DNA from: Lojkania enalia
Lineage: Eukaryota > Ascomycota > Dothideomycetes > Pleosporales
Length of the DNA: 64,000 bases
Direction: 5' to 3'
Assembly (NCBI GenBank): GCA_010094045.1
Contig: ML986700.1
Span: forward strand, 90,192-154,191
Shown: in pieces, positions 23,057 through 37,380 of the stretch
How the letters are laid out: each line of letters opens with the position of its first letter
How positions within the stretch are numbered: position 1 is the first letter of the stretch
Notes under the pieces: model-generated
What the model saw: only the letters and a program-made list of their open reading frames with translations
Told to the model about the DNA's origin: nothing
The model's database searches: none
Translations under genes and position numbers: made by a program

Positions 23057-26000
23057 ATAGCATCGCTTGAGGAGCTAGACAAAGCCCTTGCTATCGATAA
23101 AGAAAAGTGTTATCGAGGCCTTGCTCGAGTAAATTTGTCAGCATTAAATTTCGATCATCCTCTTATTAGAAGTAAATATTAAAAAATTTCCAAGAAAAAT
23201 GTTCGACGTATTTATAATATTTTTAATTAAACTAGCTGTTTTCGGCTGTAATAAGAGAACTTTATTAATGCTATTATAGACGACGCAACTCTAGATACAT
23301 GCTTGTTAGATTCTAGAATCTTAAGAAATAAGCTACTTTATATACGCGAAGGGAGATCTATACCTTCTCTACCCCTCCTTAAGATTAACTACTTATCTAG
23401 GTTATATCGTATAGAGGCTGCTAAAGCGTTCTTGCTGAATAATAACTAGTAGTAGGTGGTCTAAATCTTTTTAAAAGGTCCTATATATCTTAATATAACT
23501 ATTAATTATTAACTAATTACTACTAGATATACTAGAGGAGATTTTATTATAAGTTATTAAGTCTTATATAAATAAATAGCAGCTATTAGATGGAGAAATC
23601 TTTTGAAAGATACGCTATTATTATTAAATTAATAATAAGGATGCGGAAAATCGGTGGTAGGCCTATCTTAACTATTTAAAGCTAAAGGACCTGCATTAGC
23701 TCCTTAAGAAGTTTAGACTAGTATCTATATTTAATACCCTTGTTAATAAGTCTAGACTTTAGGCGAAAGTATAACTTAGTATATTCTACCGCCTACTAGC
23801 TTTAAAATATAATGATGTAAAGTCCTAAAACTAGCTTAGCTTAGTATTTCTATTAATATACTCTAGGAAATACTAACTTATTTTAGACATATTAAGAGTA
23901 TATAGGAATATATTCTTAATATAAGCGGTACTCAACTATCGCCTTTAATTATCAATTTAATTATTATAGAGAACTTAGAGCTTCTTACTCTCTAGTATTC
24001 TACTAGAGATAGGAAATACGTTTAACAGATAATAACGAATAATAAGATTTTCCCTACTATCCGCGAAAATTATATTCGGTAGGTATTACTATATAATATC
24101 TTTTCTATTTATATACTAATTCCGACCCTATAGACTTTTTTTAAAATGCTAAAGTATTTAGAGCCTTACTATAAAATTCTTAAGCAACTTCTTAGTAATA
24201 AACTAAAAAGTATAATTTAGACCTTATTACTCGGTTACTATTTTCCTCTAGAAAAGATAATAATTTAAAAATCAGAACGCTTTATAGTTAAACTTATTAA
24301 AGATATACTAGAAATTTAAAAGAAGTTTATAGCTTATATCCAGCTTTAGGCCTTTTATATCCGGAATTTTAACCGATTAGGTCTATATACACCTAGAAAA
24401 GAGTGTAGAAAAGCTAAACCGTTAGTAAAGGAGCTAAATCCTATCTTATTACAGTATCTAGCTAAATTTACTATTGCTTAAGAATTCTAAACGCTAGCCG
24501 CGTTAGAGTTAATTAAATAAGATTCTTAATAATAACTTACTCTTAAGTATTTTTATAAAATAAATCTACTATTATTAAATTTTAGCGAAGAGTAGATAGA
24601 TTATATTATATCCTCTAATTTATAGTATCTAGACAAGGCTAAATTAATAGATCTATTAGATTCCGCATATATTATTCTAGAAAGAAGGTGTAGTTAGCTA
24701 TTTAAAGATGACTATTTGCGGGATAAATCTATCTTATTCTTCCCTAACCTCTATATTATATAAGAGTTTCCCGAAGTTATATACGAATATATTAGATATA
24801 ATCTTTTCCGCACTATATTTAGTAATTATACTTTAAGGGTAAGTCTTATACCTAAATCTAGGGTACTTATTAATCGTTTTTAAGCTAATAATATAAGCTC
24901 TATACTAGTTGAGATTAGTTAGAGAAGACCTAAAGGTAGATCCTAAACTATACTAGAAACTAGAGTATTATATTAGTAAGAACTACTTACTTTAAAGCAA
25001 GAACTTAGAAATATATAATAGCAGTTTTAAATATTAGAAGTTTAATACTAATAGGAGATATAAGAGTCGCGTAATTATATTATATAACTATAATAGAAGC
25101 TTAATAACTTAAGAGTAATTATAAAAGGACTATACTAAGAAGTAGAGGAAATATAGATCGCTTCAAAACCTTTTAATATATAGCTTCTAAAAGGAAAGAA
25201 TAAGAAACTAGAGGGGGGTATTATAAGGAAAGGGACTGAGAAGAAGGTTAAGGACGCTAAGAGGGTAGTAAGACAGATGAAAATGTAAAATGAGGTAGTA
25301 AAATAGAGACTTATTAAGAATGTTAAGACTAAAAGACGGTAGATCCTTATAGATGCGTAAAATTTCATGCAACAAGTTTAATAGTAAGGCGAAATTAAGA
25401 AGTAAGCGGCTCTTAAGTAATTAGAGGAGTAAGCAAATGCTGCTATTATTGAAAAGTAACTGCAAAATGAGAGAGAGAAGCAATATTCTACTAAGCAAAT
25501 AAAGGAATAGGCAAATACTTTTGTCCTTTAATCCCAGCAACAAAATTAAATAGAGAAGTAGCAACTAATAATAGATGTAGAGATCCTCTTATCGTAAGCT
25601 TTATCTATATAATAATAAGCTACTCTAGCTAAGTTAATAGAAGATATTACTCTAGTCGTATATAAACAACTAATAGAAGATTTATATAAGTATAATTAAA
25701 GTACTATAAGTAAGGAGATAGAGTAGTATAAGTATATATACTTTTAAATACTTAAGTAAGAAAACTTAACAATTTTCTTTGTTTATAATATTAAAGATAA
25801 TAATATAATTAAAAGCTTGTAGCTACCTTTTAATATATTTCTCTTACAACTACAGTCTCTTCCTTTAGAAGCGGGTAAGAATTAGTAATTGTAGTTACTT
25901 CTTAAAGATTTAGAAAAACTTACTAAAAATAAATTAACTTACTACTAGATGCTTAATAGAAATAATAAAACTATTATAAATCTAGAACTTATCTTAGAAG

Positions 26001-27050
26001 TATATAGATAGACCGGTACCTACTTTATTAGGTTTAATAATCTTATAGATAGACTTTAGAGAATTCTAGCCTTAGAGTTTAAACGGCGTTAGTAAGGTGC
26101 AGCCGCCCCTCTAAGCGTTATAACTTTATATTCTTAGTAGTATCTTTTTAATAATAATAATAAAAAGTACTAGTATTTATATATCTAAACAATTAATATT
26201 ATATTATAGCTATATTTTACTAACTTACCTCTAGCTAGTACCTTAGAGTGGAAGATTAAATTAGCTATCTATAGAGTCTAATATCTTTTAATTATTCTTT
26301 ATCCTCGACGGAAGCTACTTTAGTATAAGTAGTATAGGTATACAACTTAAACTATAGTTTATACTTTAAACTCTTTAACTATATATTTTTATAAATAGGT
26401 TAAATAGCCAGCTCTTAGAGTTTATATAGTAACCAGTATCGAAGGCTGTTTTAATACTAAAGGTAGGAGCCGTCTACACTTATTTAGACGGGGAAGAGGT
26501 AGAGAACTAATAGTTCTCTTATAGTTAAGTTGTAAGAGATATAAATTGTACTTTACCTTTAGAGATACTATTACTAACTAACTAAAAGTAAGAGGGTCGC
26601 TCTATTTTAGGCTTAACTCTTTAGATCTAGTAAAGATAAGTATAGGGTATCTTTATACAGAAAAAAGGACGTATATAATCTTCTAGACTAGTAGGCTAAT
26701 CTAGACCTTCTTCTTAAAATAAGAAGATAGAAGATTCCCCTACAGGCCTCTTAACAAAGATAGCTACTTAAATACCTTCCTCGAGTTTAGTAAGGAGTAT
26801 AGCCTTCCTAAAGAGGCCTTCCTTTCTAGTTCTATAAGAACGATCTATATTCCTAGGTTTTATAGATATAGCTATATCTAGAATATAGATAATAATCGTA
26901 AAAAGAAACAAAATACTTATTTAAATAGATTGTAAAGACAGTTTTCTAGCTCCTATACCAGCCAATTAGAGGTTATATAAGAAGTGTTACGATTCTTACG
27001 TGAGCTAAAATCTATAAGAAAAGTACTATAACTAGAGTACGCTATTAAGC
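23057..27050 (+). pseudogene. DUF3723 family gene, RIP-degraded, frame preserved
   Basis: A single plus-strand frame (codon phase checked at 23,078, 23,345, 24,122, 25,433 and 26,429) can be followed for about 1,330 codons with dozens of TAG/TAA stops, no indel and no obvious intron. Family hallmarks: YRIEAAKAFLL followed by a W-V-V strand (about 23,400-23,470, the conserved H/R-x-x-EAAxxFL block), LQTFFKMLKYLEP (about 24,130), and LGYYFPLEK (about 24,230) followed by an AYIQL..FYIRNF block. Downstream is a long Gln/Lys/Glu-rich coiled coil (25,000-25,760), then a conserved-looking tail. The start was probably an ATG now read ATA at 23,057. DUF3723 proteins have unknown function but are recurrent Starship cargo. 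Divergent from the phospholipase. The same phase stays readable to about 27,600. Confidence 0.75.
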
Positions 27051-29150
27051 GCGCTAACTTAATAACCTTATATTAGATATATTTTAATATAGCTATATAT
27101 TCGGTATTTATTAAAATATAATTTAGAAAATATATTACTATTTTATTATTTCGGTATATATTATATAACTATTTAAAACCGGCCTATTAGTCTATTAGAT
27201 ATCTATAGTTGCGCCCTATAGAAATATAGGTAATAATTATATATATACTCTACTACTCCTTAGTTATTACTTTAATATTAGTTTAGAGAGTCTATTAACT
27301 TCTTACTATATAAACGTAGGAACGCTTACTTTTACTCTTTTTAAAATAGATTATATATACTTTAGTAATATCTAAATAGAAAGGAAGTTTAGATATAAAT
27401 ATTCTAGCTAGTATAGTTATCGTGTTTTATCTTACTAGTAATATTATCGCGTCTATTCTAGGGGTCGGTACTAAGTTAGAACTTTTAGCCTATTTAAGGG
27501 TTCTTAGTATTCTTAACCTTACAATTCTGTCTATTAGCGGGAGAATAAACTTTATAGTTAACAAAGTATTTAGGCTCTCTATAATAGAGTACTACTTATT
27601 TTATTAGTAGATTAGTTATATATCTCTTCTATAAGCTTTTATATATACTCTATTAAAGTTTGTAGAGTATAGTTAGATTTTTAGTAAGGTTAACTTAATA
27701 GTAAGTCTTCTATATAGTCCTTTAGTAGAAATTAGCTAATAAATATTAGCTTCTTATTCTCGTTATAATTCTAGAAATAACTTTAATACTCTATATACGA
27801 AGAGTTTTTTACAAGTTTTTCTTACATCTATATTATCTCTTATCTCTCTTATTGCTAATAATTTTATAGCTATATTTTAGTAAAACGTCTATATATATTA
27901 CAATTTACCTTATAGTATTATTAGAGCTCTTTACTCTCTAAAAACTATTTTAGGTTATCTTTCTAATCTATTAAAATACTGGATTAGAGTTATAATATCT
28001 AGCTAGCGTTAAACACTTTATATAGATAGATAGAAACGAAGTATTCTAAGTCCGTATTATACTAAAATAGTACTAGTATATAATATCTAGATAATATATA
28101 TACCTTTTACTTCTCTATTTTCAAGTTTTAAGTCTAGATTATCTAGAATATTATCTATATATAGTTTTCTAGATTACTATTAATAAAAACACCTCTAGTT
28201 ATATATTAGTACTTCTTATAAACTGTAGAGATAGATTTAGTAAAAGATTAGGCCTAGCTAAAGGCGTATTACTAGTAATTATAGATAGTCTATATAGGGG
28301 TAGTAACCTAGAGTATCTATCTACCTACAATACAATTATTTTTCTAGTAGATAGGATTAATATTATAAATTACTTACTCTTAATTTATTATTTACTTATT
28401 TATTATAATATAAAAACTGTACGAGTCTAATATTTGTCTATTATCTAGTTCCTAAATATATTAGATTATATTAGCCTCTTAATATATAGTATAATAACTG
28501 CTAACTTAGTAAAGATTAATTTTAGTAGATAGAAGAGTTTTTACTCGCTTTATATGATATAGATAAGAGCTATATTTTTACTATATATATATTTTTCCCT
28601 TGCGAAATAGAAGGAGCTACGTAGAGCTATAAAGTTAAACTCTTATAGTCTAAGAAGTAAATTTATAGGACTATAGACAATCTAAATATAGATTAGTAGA
28701 TTAAAGAGGAGAAGTCTGTAGAAGCTAGAAATATAATTATATTAGATTAGCTATATAAGGGTTCTTTTTAATATATTTACTAATTAAGAGTAGTTTATAA
28801 AACCCTATAATTTAAGCTTTATATTTATAAAGCTATCCGATCGAGCCGCAGTAAGATTATAATAATTAATAGAGATTTTCAGCCTAATAAAACTAAAGTA
28901 GTAATACTATCTACTCTACATTATATTTCTTAGATAATTTTTTAAGGATCTAGAAGCTTAGGTAAAGAATTATAGATAATTTTTAAAATACTATTACTAA
29001 TATAATAGTATAAAGAATTCTTAGGATTAAAATTTTAGTAAAAGTTATAGGAGTATAAATTAATATAAGAGAATTCTAATACTACTAGCGCTTATCTAAG
29101 ATACTAATAGGCGGAAGTAATTATATACTAAAGTAATCCGACTGTTAGTA
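27051..29150. other. RIP-degraded AT-rich DNA; possible extension of the DUF3723 frame
   Basis: The DUF3723 phase continues into a hydrophobic, stop-poor stretch (27,422-27,607) that looks membrane-like. Whether it belongs to the same protein is unclear. Beyond 27,700 no family could be recognised. Confidence 0.35.
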
Positions 29151-30000
29151 TTATATATAAAATATAGTACTATAACTAAAACTCTCTATTCTCTATAAAT
29201 AGAAAATAGAAATTATAAAAAATAAGGTTCCTTAGTTTAAGAAGCCTATAAAACCTACTACCCTAGGCTATTATAACTACGATCTCTTTAGTTCCTTTAA
29301 GTAAAGTATTCTTAAAGTACTAATAGCTAAACGCCTTTTTATATTTACTCTTCCCTACAACTTGTATTATTCTCTCTTCGTCCGGCTCTATAGAAGAAAT
29401 TAATAGAATTGTAAGTTACTAGCTTTTAAATAAGAAAGCTTATAGTTAATTATTAATAGGTAATATATTATAATAGATATAATATTCTAATCGTCTATAT
29501 TCGCATTTTTATAACCAAGCTAGTAATAAAGTAAGAGGTAATTATAGCCTTTAGAAGTAAGTAATTAAGGACTAATATTAACCTTTAGATTAGTCGGGTA
29601 GAATTATATATAGATAAAAAGGAAGCGTGCGAAGTCTTCTATTAACTAGAATATTATCATCTAAAGATATAAGATTATATTTAGGACCTAATAGTAGAGG
29701 ATAAGTAAAAGTAGTAGACGATTAAGGAACTAGAGTATACTTTAACTCTATAGAATAACTTACCTTTAGGAGATACGGTTTTAAATAGTATTACCTAGAA
29801 GTAGTAAATATTTAGTCTATTTAGGTCTATTAACTAAGATTAACGCCGTGTTATTAAATTATATATTATTAGAATCCTTCCTAAATCCCTATAACTCGTA
29901 ATAAGTAGATATACTATACTACTTTCCTTAAAGCAGCTGAAAGTATTCTAGTAGAGTAGTTTCGCCGCAAGAATAGTATAGTAATATAATATCTAGTAAT
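29150..30000 (+). pseudogene. Fossil reading frame of unknown function
   Basis: Plus-strand frame of about 150-200 codons (clearest 29,560-29,990) with TAG/TAA-only interruptions: a charged helical part rich in Glu, Lys and Gln, then a Leu/Ile-rich part. No family recognised. Boundaries are approximate. Confidence 0.3.
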
Positions 30001-33000
30001 CCCGAAATTACTTCCCTCTTTACACCTAATTAGTAACAGTATACTATACTATACTATACCTCCGCATTTAAAGATAAGCCTATATCTAACCTTAAGGAAT
30101 TTCTAACCCTACTTTTACAACTATATTATATAGTAGGTTTACAAATTATATTATAATATTAATAAGAGAGACCTTATAAAGGAACCCTTAGCTATATAAG
30201 GCTATATTCTAGCAGCTCCCGCGCAGTAATATAACGAGAGTTTCTAGAGACGCTGTAAAGTATACTTATAAAGCCTAGAATCGTATAATATATAGTAAGT
30301 ACTAGACTCTTACTTACTATTTTCTAACCTATTGTAAGAGCAAATTTCCCGTACTATTAGGAACAAGCCTAACTCCTTATACTATTTAGGATAGAATCAC
30401 GTATAGGATATAAGAATCGTTTATATATAGCGCTTAGAGAGCTAATTACCCCTCCCCCCTCTACTAAAAATTTCTGTAAAGCGACATTTCCCGTACGGCC
30501 CTTAAATATCTAAACTACGCTTTCTCTTCTAAAATAGATATCTGTACGGTTATATTAATATATAGTTAACTAGTTTTCGGTTTTTATAATTCCCGTATAC
30601 TTTAAGTATATAAATAGTCTACTAGTATATATAGTAGAAACCCCTATACTATAGGCTCTTACTACTATTTTAGTAAGTCTCTTTATACGAGATACTCTTA
30701 CGGAATAACCTTATACTCGATCTTTTCTAGCCTTATCCTCTAGTATTCTAGACGTGTCTAATTCCTATATAGTCGCTAGAAACTATATCTATATTTCCGT
30801 AAGTGTTAGAATCCTATATAGCTAATAGTTTCTAGCTACTTAAAAGTACCTATTAGTTAAACCGGTATTATTACTATACTTAACCCCTAGGAGAATCTAT
30901 TTATATTATACTATTATTCTATATAGACTTAACTATAATAGTATACTATAATATCCGTACGGGCTTTACTATAATAATTTACTTATTTTATACTTCTTCT
31001 TCTATTTACGCGCAATTTTATCTCTATAGTACTAGGTCGATTTTATATTAAATAAAGGTAATATTTTCTATAGAAGCTTAGATAGAACCCTTTTAATAAC
31101 TTATATACTACCCAGTAATTTTATAATATTTCTACTTAGATAGGTAGTCTATAATTATCTAATAAACTGTAGATCTTCCTATTAGGTTCTATAATAAAGT
31201 TTTTAATAATATACCTTATAAGTAACCTAATAGATATATAAGTTTCTTTATTAGAGAATCGACTATAAATAAGAAGAATATATTTTATATATCTTTTATA
31301 GTATTCTTCAAGCAAATTTATATAGTAATACTTGTTATAAGTTAACTTTTAGGAGAAGAAAGTTATAATAGTATTCGTAAACCTAATACACTTAGTATAA
31401 GATATAGTTAATAGTAGTAGCAAATTATATTACTTTACTTTATACTCTCTAATAGAATTATATAGATATATATATATATACCGCTCCTTTCCTAACTATT
31501 ATTACTAGAAATAGTATCCTGTATTAGGACTCAGTATTTCTAGAAGCTTCGGGGCTGTTCTAGAGTAAAGGAATAGAAACTAATATTTACACCTATTACT
31601 AGATTTTTCTAATCCATTCCTCTATTATATTAACATCTTTCTAAAGATTTACTACTTTCTACTAAAGGTGGCGAATTTTACTAATTATAGTTATTAGTAT
31701 TAATAGTTTTAGAGACGGAATAAAGTATGCTCTACTTCTCGAGTTAGATAATCGTCTATTAACTATTATTAGTTAAAGGCGTATCTAACTGCTAAGTTAA
31801 GTTGTTAATCTACTATAATAAATCTGGTATTACTAAGGTATTTAAGTATAGATCCTTATTAAAGAAGCTATTATAATTTAAATTAAATAATTGAAATTTA
31901 GAAAAAAAGTCGGTTGCTTTAGGATTAAAGGGAAATATAGGTATATTAAGGTTAAAGGATTGCTCGCCTTAGGGAGAATTAAGTAAATTCGACCCGTTAG
32001 ATAGCATATTTATAAGATAGATATTACTAGTTATAGGTATAAATTCGTTCTTATAGATAAGTTATAAATCTTTTAAAGTTATTAACTTGTACGGAGAGTT
32101 TAGATATATATTAGAGCCTATGTAATAACTTAACTTAATTTACTCTAGTTAAACGCTAATTTTAAGGTATAGTATATAAACTAAAGATAAATAATAGGAA
32201 ATAGTATTTACTTTACACAATTAACTAGTAATATTAGTAGATATTAGTACTGTCGGGCGCTAAAATATAAAATATTCTATTAGAACAATCTCTATAAAAG
32301 GTAATAGAAGCTTTTAGTCTAGCAGTTATAATATATAATAATACTCTCTAGTCTTAGTATATATAATAAAATTATTAGATACGTTTTTTAACTTACTAAC
32401 CTATTAAGCTTAATAATCGCCGGCTTTTTCTTATTTAGGAGATTATTAAGGAAATTAATAAGAAGCTTAAACTCGCTCTATTACTCCCTATTCTTAAGTC
32501 TAAATATTTTGTTCAACTTCCGCTGCTCTTTAATAAAGCTTAATTTACGAAGATTCTTATATAAGCGCCTATTTATGTACTTAAGAACTACGAAACCAAG
32601 GTTTTTAAGATTAATATTAGAGGTTAAGTCGGTTGTCTACTAGACGGTATTATTAAAGTTTGCTAAAGCTATTAGCTTAATCTTTATAGAGGTAGGGCCT
32701 AGTATATATAGAACTACTGTACTATCTCTCCTACTAATATAAATCGTAGCTAGAGAGATATAAGAATAGACGATTCTTATAAATAAGATATACCTAATTG
32801 CTGCAAATACCTAGTATTATTAACTACTATAGTTGACGAGTTTATCTAATACTTATAGAGCCCGCTATAGAGCGGATATACTCCTCCTTAAGACGTAGGC
32901 GTATATTAAGAACTTCTTTAAGAGTAATATAAGTATAATTAAATAAAAGGTATATAAAAATATTATTGTTAAATACCTCTTTAATAGTTATAATATTTAA

Positions 33001-34230
33001 ATAATTAAGTAACTTTATTTTCTTAATCTTCTCTTATTCTTACTTAAGTTTAACCTTCTTAACTATAATTATTTAACTGCTGTAGATATAGATTAACTAT
33101 AACTATATTATCTAGACTAATTCGCCGAATCGTTTTATTAATTTCTAGAGAGACCTATAATATAATATTAAACCTTTTTTTAATTCTACTATTACCTCTA
33201 TATAGAACTTTATATAGCTCTCTATAATCTTCTATAATTTCTCGAGAAGAGCGGCTTTCGTAAAAAACTAAGGCCTTAGATAGTACTAAAAAGCCTCCTT
33301 AATCGGCTTTATACTTATATTAATATATTAGTAAAGAATAAAGCTAAAAAAAATTTTATCTTATAGAGGTCTAATATTTTATATATTTAATACTATATTT
33401 CTCGATTCAAGAAATAGGCGTCTAAATTCTTAACTAAAAGAATAATTGCCTCTAGGGTTTCTATAAATATAAACGCGTTCCTATTCTCTAGTTATATATT
33501 TAGATATATTTCCGTTCTCTAAAAATTGTATTTTATTTCCTAAATATATAACTTAATATACTACTATTCTATAAAAATAGAGCGCTATATATTAATAAAT
33601 CCTAGACTTTATATATACCTAATTCTACAGCCTATAACTTTATTTCTACTACTTAGTATGAGTTTATTAGCCCTTAGATACTACGCTCTAATATTATTCT
33701 ATTTTAGTGCTAAAATATAGCCGATTAATAGGTTTATTTTCTTAAAGTAGAAGAAAGCGACTTATAAGATAGTTTTCTAAAAAGTACCTTAGAAATAGCT
33801 AACAGTCTTAATATCTATACTACTTCAGAACCAGCTAATACCGGGGATTTATTAGCCTACTTTTAGAGTAGTACTTTTAGTTTAATTAAAAATACGAGTC
33901 TTAACTTTTATATAAATAGCACCTTTAATCTACTATCTAATAAAGAAATATCTTATCTCTATTACGGAAGTATAACCGAATTAGTAGTCTATTCAGAATC
34001 TTATCTACTTATAAAAGACCTACCAAGTTCTAGTAATATAATAATATTCCTTTAGTATAGTAGTAACAAAAATCCTATTAATAAAGACAAAGCCCTAATT
34101 TATTATTCTAAGTGATATATTCTACCCCCTAATCTAGAGCGGTATTACTAATTAGCTTAATTTCTATAGATTGAGATATCGCTTTATAATAAGTGTCGTA
34201 GCCGATTATATTAAGAGATTACTTATCGAG
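30001..34230. other. RIP-degraded AT-rich DNA, no identifiable gene
   Basis: TpA-dominated sequence with simple TA runs (for example 31,465-31,482) and CTATA reiterations (30,045-30,060). No ORF or family on either strand that I can support. Confidence 0.5.
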
Positions 34231-34239
34231 GTGTTTTAA

Positions 34240-34840
34240 AAGTAGAGATTATAAAGTAATAAGAAGTAATTGCGAACTAGAAGAAAGAGCTAGCTAAATA
34301 GGAAGCGGCTTATTAGATAGTATACTAAGCTCTTAATAAACATTAATATAAGGGGCTAAAATTAAAGACGGAGTTAGAAGAAGCTAAAAGAAAGCTAAAT
34401 ATACTTAAATATATATAACCTTCTTAAGCAACGCCTAGAATCTAGTCTAACATAGTATAGATTCCCGCTTAAGTAGAGAACTTATCTATAAAAATAGTTA
34501 ACTATAACCCGCGTTTAATTCGGAAGCTTTATATAGTATATTCTAAGCCGGTTATATATTACTCTATAAACTAAGAAGCGGTCTAAAACTTATCTCCCTA
34601 TTAGAAGAACTTATATATTTACTCTAGTTAGAATCTATTATATAAGAAAGATTATATATATAGTTTATATATTACTACTAAGAGTTTACCTAAGGTGGAA
34701 AAGCTGGATTAATAGATTAACTATTATAAATCTTATTTCCTAATATCTATATACTAAACTCAATTATTAGTACTAGATTCTATAATAGAAGGTTTAACTT
34801 ATAGTAGGTTTGGAAATAGAGACTTACGCGACTTAATTAA
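34240..34840 (+). pseudogene. Fossil coiled-coil frame of unknown function
   Basis: About 200 codons in one plus-strand phase with stop-only damage. The first third is Lys/Glu/Gln-rich and heptad-like (about 34,270-34,420), followed by a Tyr/Ser/Asn-rich region. No family recognised. Confidence 0.3.
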
Positions 34841-35990
34841 TATACTTATTATCCGTTTCGCCTTCCCTATACTTTTTACTTTTACTATTACCTTCCCTTT
34901 TATTTCCCACCTAAATATTAGCACTTTCCTCCTATATATTATAAAATTATCCAAGTCGTCTTTATCTAATCTAATTTTAACTTTATTACTTTAAATTTAT
35001 ACTTGTCTAGAAAGCAGTTTCTTAACTGCCTATAATATTCTCTAAATAATTACGTGTAAGTCTAAAACGACTAATAACCTAATATATACTTTAAATAGGA
35101 ATTCTAAATCCGTCTAATATATTTTATATAGAATATTAAACAAGTCTACTTATCGCATATATGTAGAATAGCGCTATAAGTAGGTTAGAAAGAAATTAGA
35201 GAAATCTAGTAACTTCTTAGTAGTAATAATAGCTTTATTTATTACTCTTATAAGGGAGTTAATATAAATTGCTTTAGTCTTCTTTAGTATTATAAAAAGC
35301 TAAATTGTTCTTAAATTATCTACTTAATAAATTAATTCTTTTCTTTTAGCTACCGTCTAGTTTTACCTTTATAATATCGTCTTTATATTTTGGTATTTTT
35401 TATAGGTAATAAAAACAAGTAAAGCGCAGGAAATTATAGTAACAGTTATAAGAACCTTAGTAAAAAGAGAACTATTTAATTTTTCGCTCCCTACTTTACC
35501 TATTATATTCTATTTTAATATAGCTATAGTAAATTCTTTTTTTAGAAGTTAGCGTACTAGTAAAGTAGAAGTAAAGGTCCTTACTAAATTTAGCCTTTAA
35601 ATACACACTCAAGCACCTTATATATATAATAGACTAGCCTTTTCTTAAGAAATTTTGTCTAATACTTTTCAACCTAAGAATTAAATAAGCTAGAGCCCTA
35701 CCGGGCTGTACTATCGTACGTAGAAAGGGGTTCAATTATTTACTCTAAATCGGAGTAGTTTAGTATAATACTTCTCCCTCGCGAGTTAGTTACTTTAGGT
35801 TAGAATACGATAATAACGTAATATATTTTAATAGAATAATTGGATATACGTCTTACTTTTTAAGTATTTATAGTAGCTAAGATAGATTAAGAAGTCTTAA
35901 GAACCTAATCTAGGAAAATATTTTAATCTTTCCTTTTACTAATTCTAGGAATAAAATTTCTATAATTAGAATATAGTTAATAGGGTCTAT
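34841..35990. other. RIP-degraded AT-rich DNA, no identifiable gene
   Basis: No supportable feature; composition as in the other AT-rich blocks. Confidence 0.4.
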
Positions 35991-35999
35991 ATATATATA

Positions 36000-36900
36000 A
36001 TATATTATAAATCTTAAATGCGTAATATCTATAGAAAAATCTCTAAAATAGTAGGCTTATCTAAAATAATTATAGCAACTCTTATATATATAGTACTTAG
36101 TATTTTATATTTTGCTTAGGCCTATTTATAGATAGAAAGAGCTATAGTAGTAGGGGTAGGTAGAGCTTTTATAGGAGAACTAGGCTTTCCCTAAGAATTT
36201 GGTTAGATAAATAGTAGCAATTATTTATCTTATAGCTTATATATTTAAAATATATTAAAACGCTAGCGACTTTATAGATATATTAATAACTAACTTACTT
36301 CCGCTTAATAGTAGAAATATACTATATAAATCTAATCTAATTTGTAAAGAATCCTAGATAAGTTATAACTAGATATTAGAAAGTTCTTCTCTATTCGCAT
36401 CCCCCCTTAACTCTATTATACTAATATATTAAGAGAATAGATATATAACCCTCCTTAATTCTACCCTTAGAAAGATGTTATCTAGCCTCGTATCTATTTA
36501 CGGAATATCTTAGCCTCTCTTAAATAATAAGCTTTTAAATATATATAGTATTTAGACCTAAAATAGAAATAGTAGTAACTAGTATAGAACTTTACTATCT
36601 ATATTATTATTTAATAATAACAGCTGTTACTAAATTAATAGTACTCCGGAATCTATATACTACTAAGGCTTACTATAGAAAGAATATTTTAAATTTAAAG
36701 GTAACAATCTTTAGTATAAGATTACTACAACTCTATCTAATAGGCTAAGGTCTAGAAGTATATATATATTATATTAAGTATAGAACTAGCTAACTCCGGT
36801 ATTAGAGGAATTTACTAAAGGAAAGATTGAAATATATATAACTTGTCTAGATATAATTATTATCTAGGATAGTTTAATAAATTATAGTTAGGATAATAAA
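36000..36900 (+). pseudogene. Fossil reading frame of unknown function
   Basis: Plus-strand frame of about 250-300 codons, interrupted only by TAG/TAA, best preserved at 36,190-36,700. Leu/Ile/Tyr-rich, no recognised motif. Could be a helical regulatory protein, but nothing in it identifies a function. Confidence 0.25.
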
Positions 36901-37380
36901 TATTTAATAAAATAGATAATCTCTAAGTTTTTCTATAAATTACATTAACTAAGCTAGCCGTATTCTCTAGTTACTTAAACTAAAGCAATTAATTGTAGCT
37001 AATTTTATAGCTGTATACCAGTTACGAGAAATAAATAATAGGTAATAGTAGAAAGTATAATATAGGAAGGAGCGGACTTTAATTCTTCCTTAATAGTAAG
37101 AAAATAGAAAATAAGTAGTTAACTGTAAATAGAAATACAAATATAGCTACTTTACAAATATCTAGTAGATATTTAATCTAACCCTACCAACGTCTATTAT
37201 CTAAGTCTATATTAGTATTAGTCTAAGTCTTCCTTATTAATTATATAGAGAAAGGCCTTTAGGCTAATCTTCTTATATATATTATAAATACTAAGAAATA
37301 GACTAGGTTTAATATATATATTTTACCTGATATTAAGCCTTAATTAAGGAGGATAACTTAGACTGTATAGCTTAGATTAT
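36901..37380. other. RIP-degraded AT-rich DNA, no identifiable gene
   Basis: No supportable feature between two fossil frames on opposite strands. Confidence 0.35.

Noticed and set aside
25135..25368. 77-codon minus-strand ORF
   Set aside because: Antisense of the Lys/Glu/Gln-rich coiled coil of the DUF3723 fossil; Phe/Leu-rich composition is the mirror of AAG/GAA codons.
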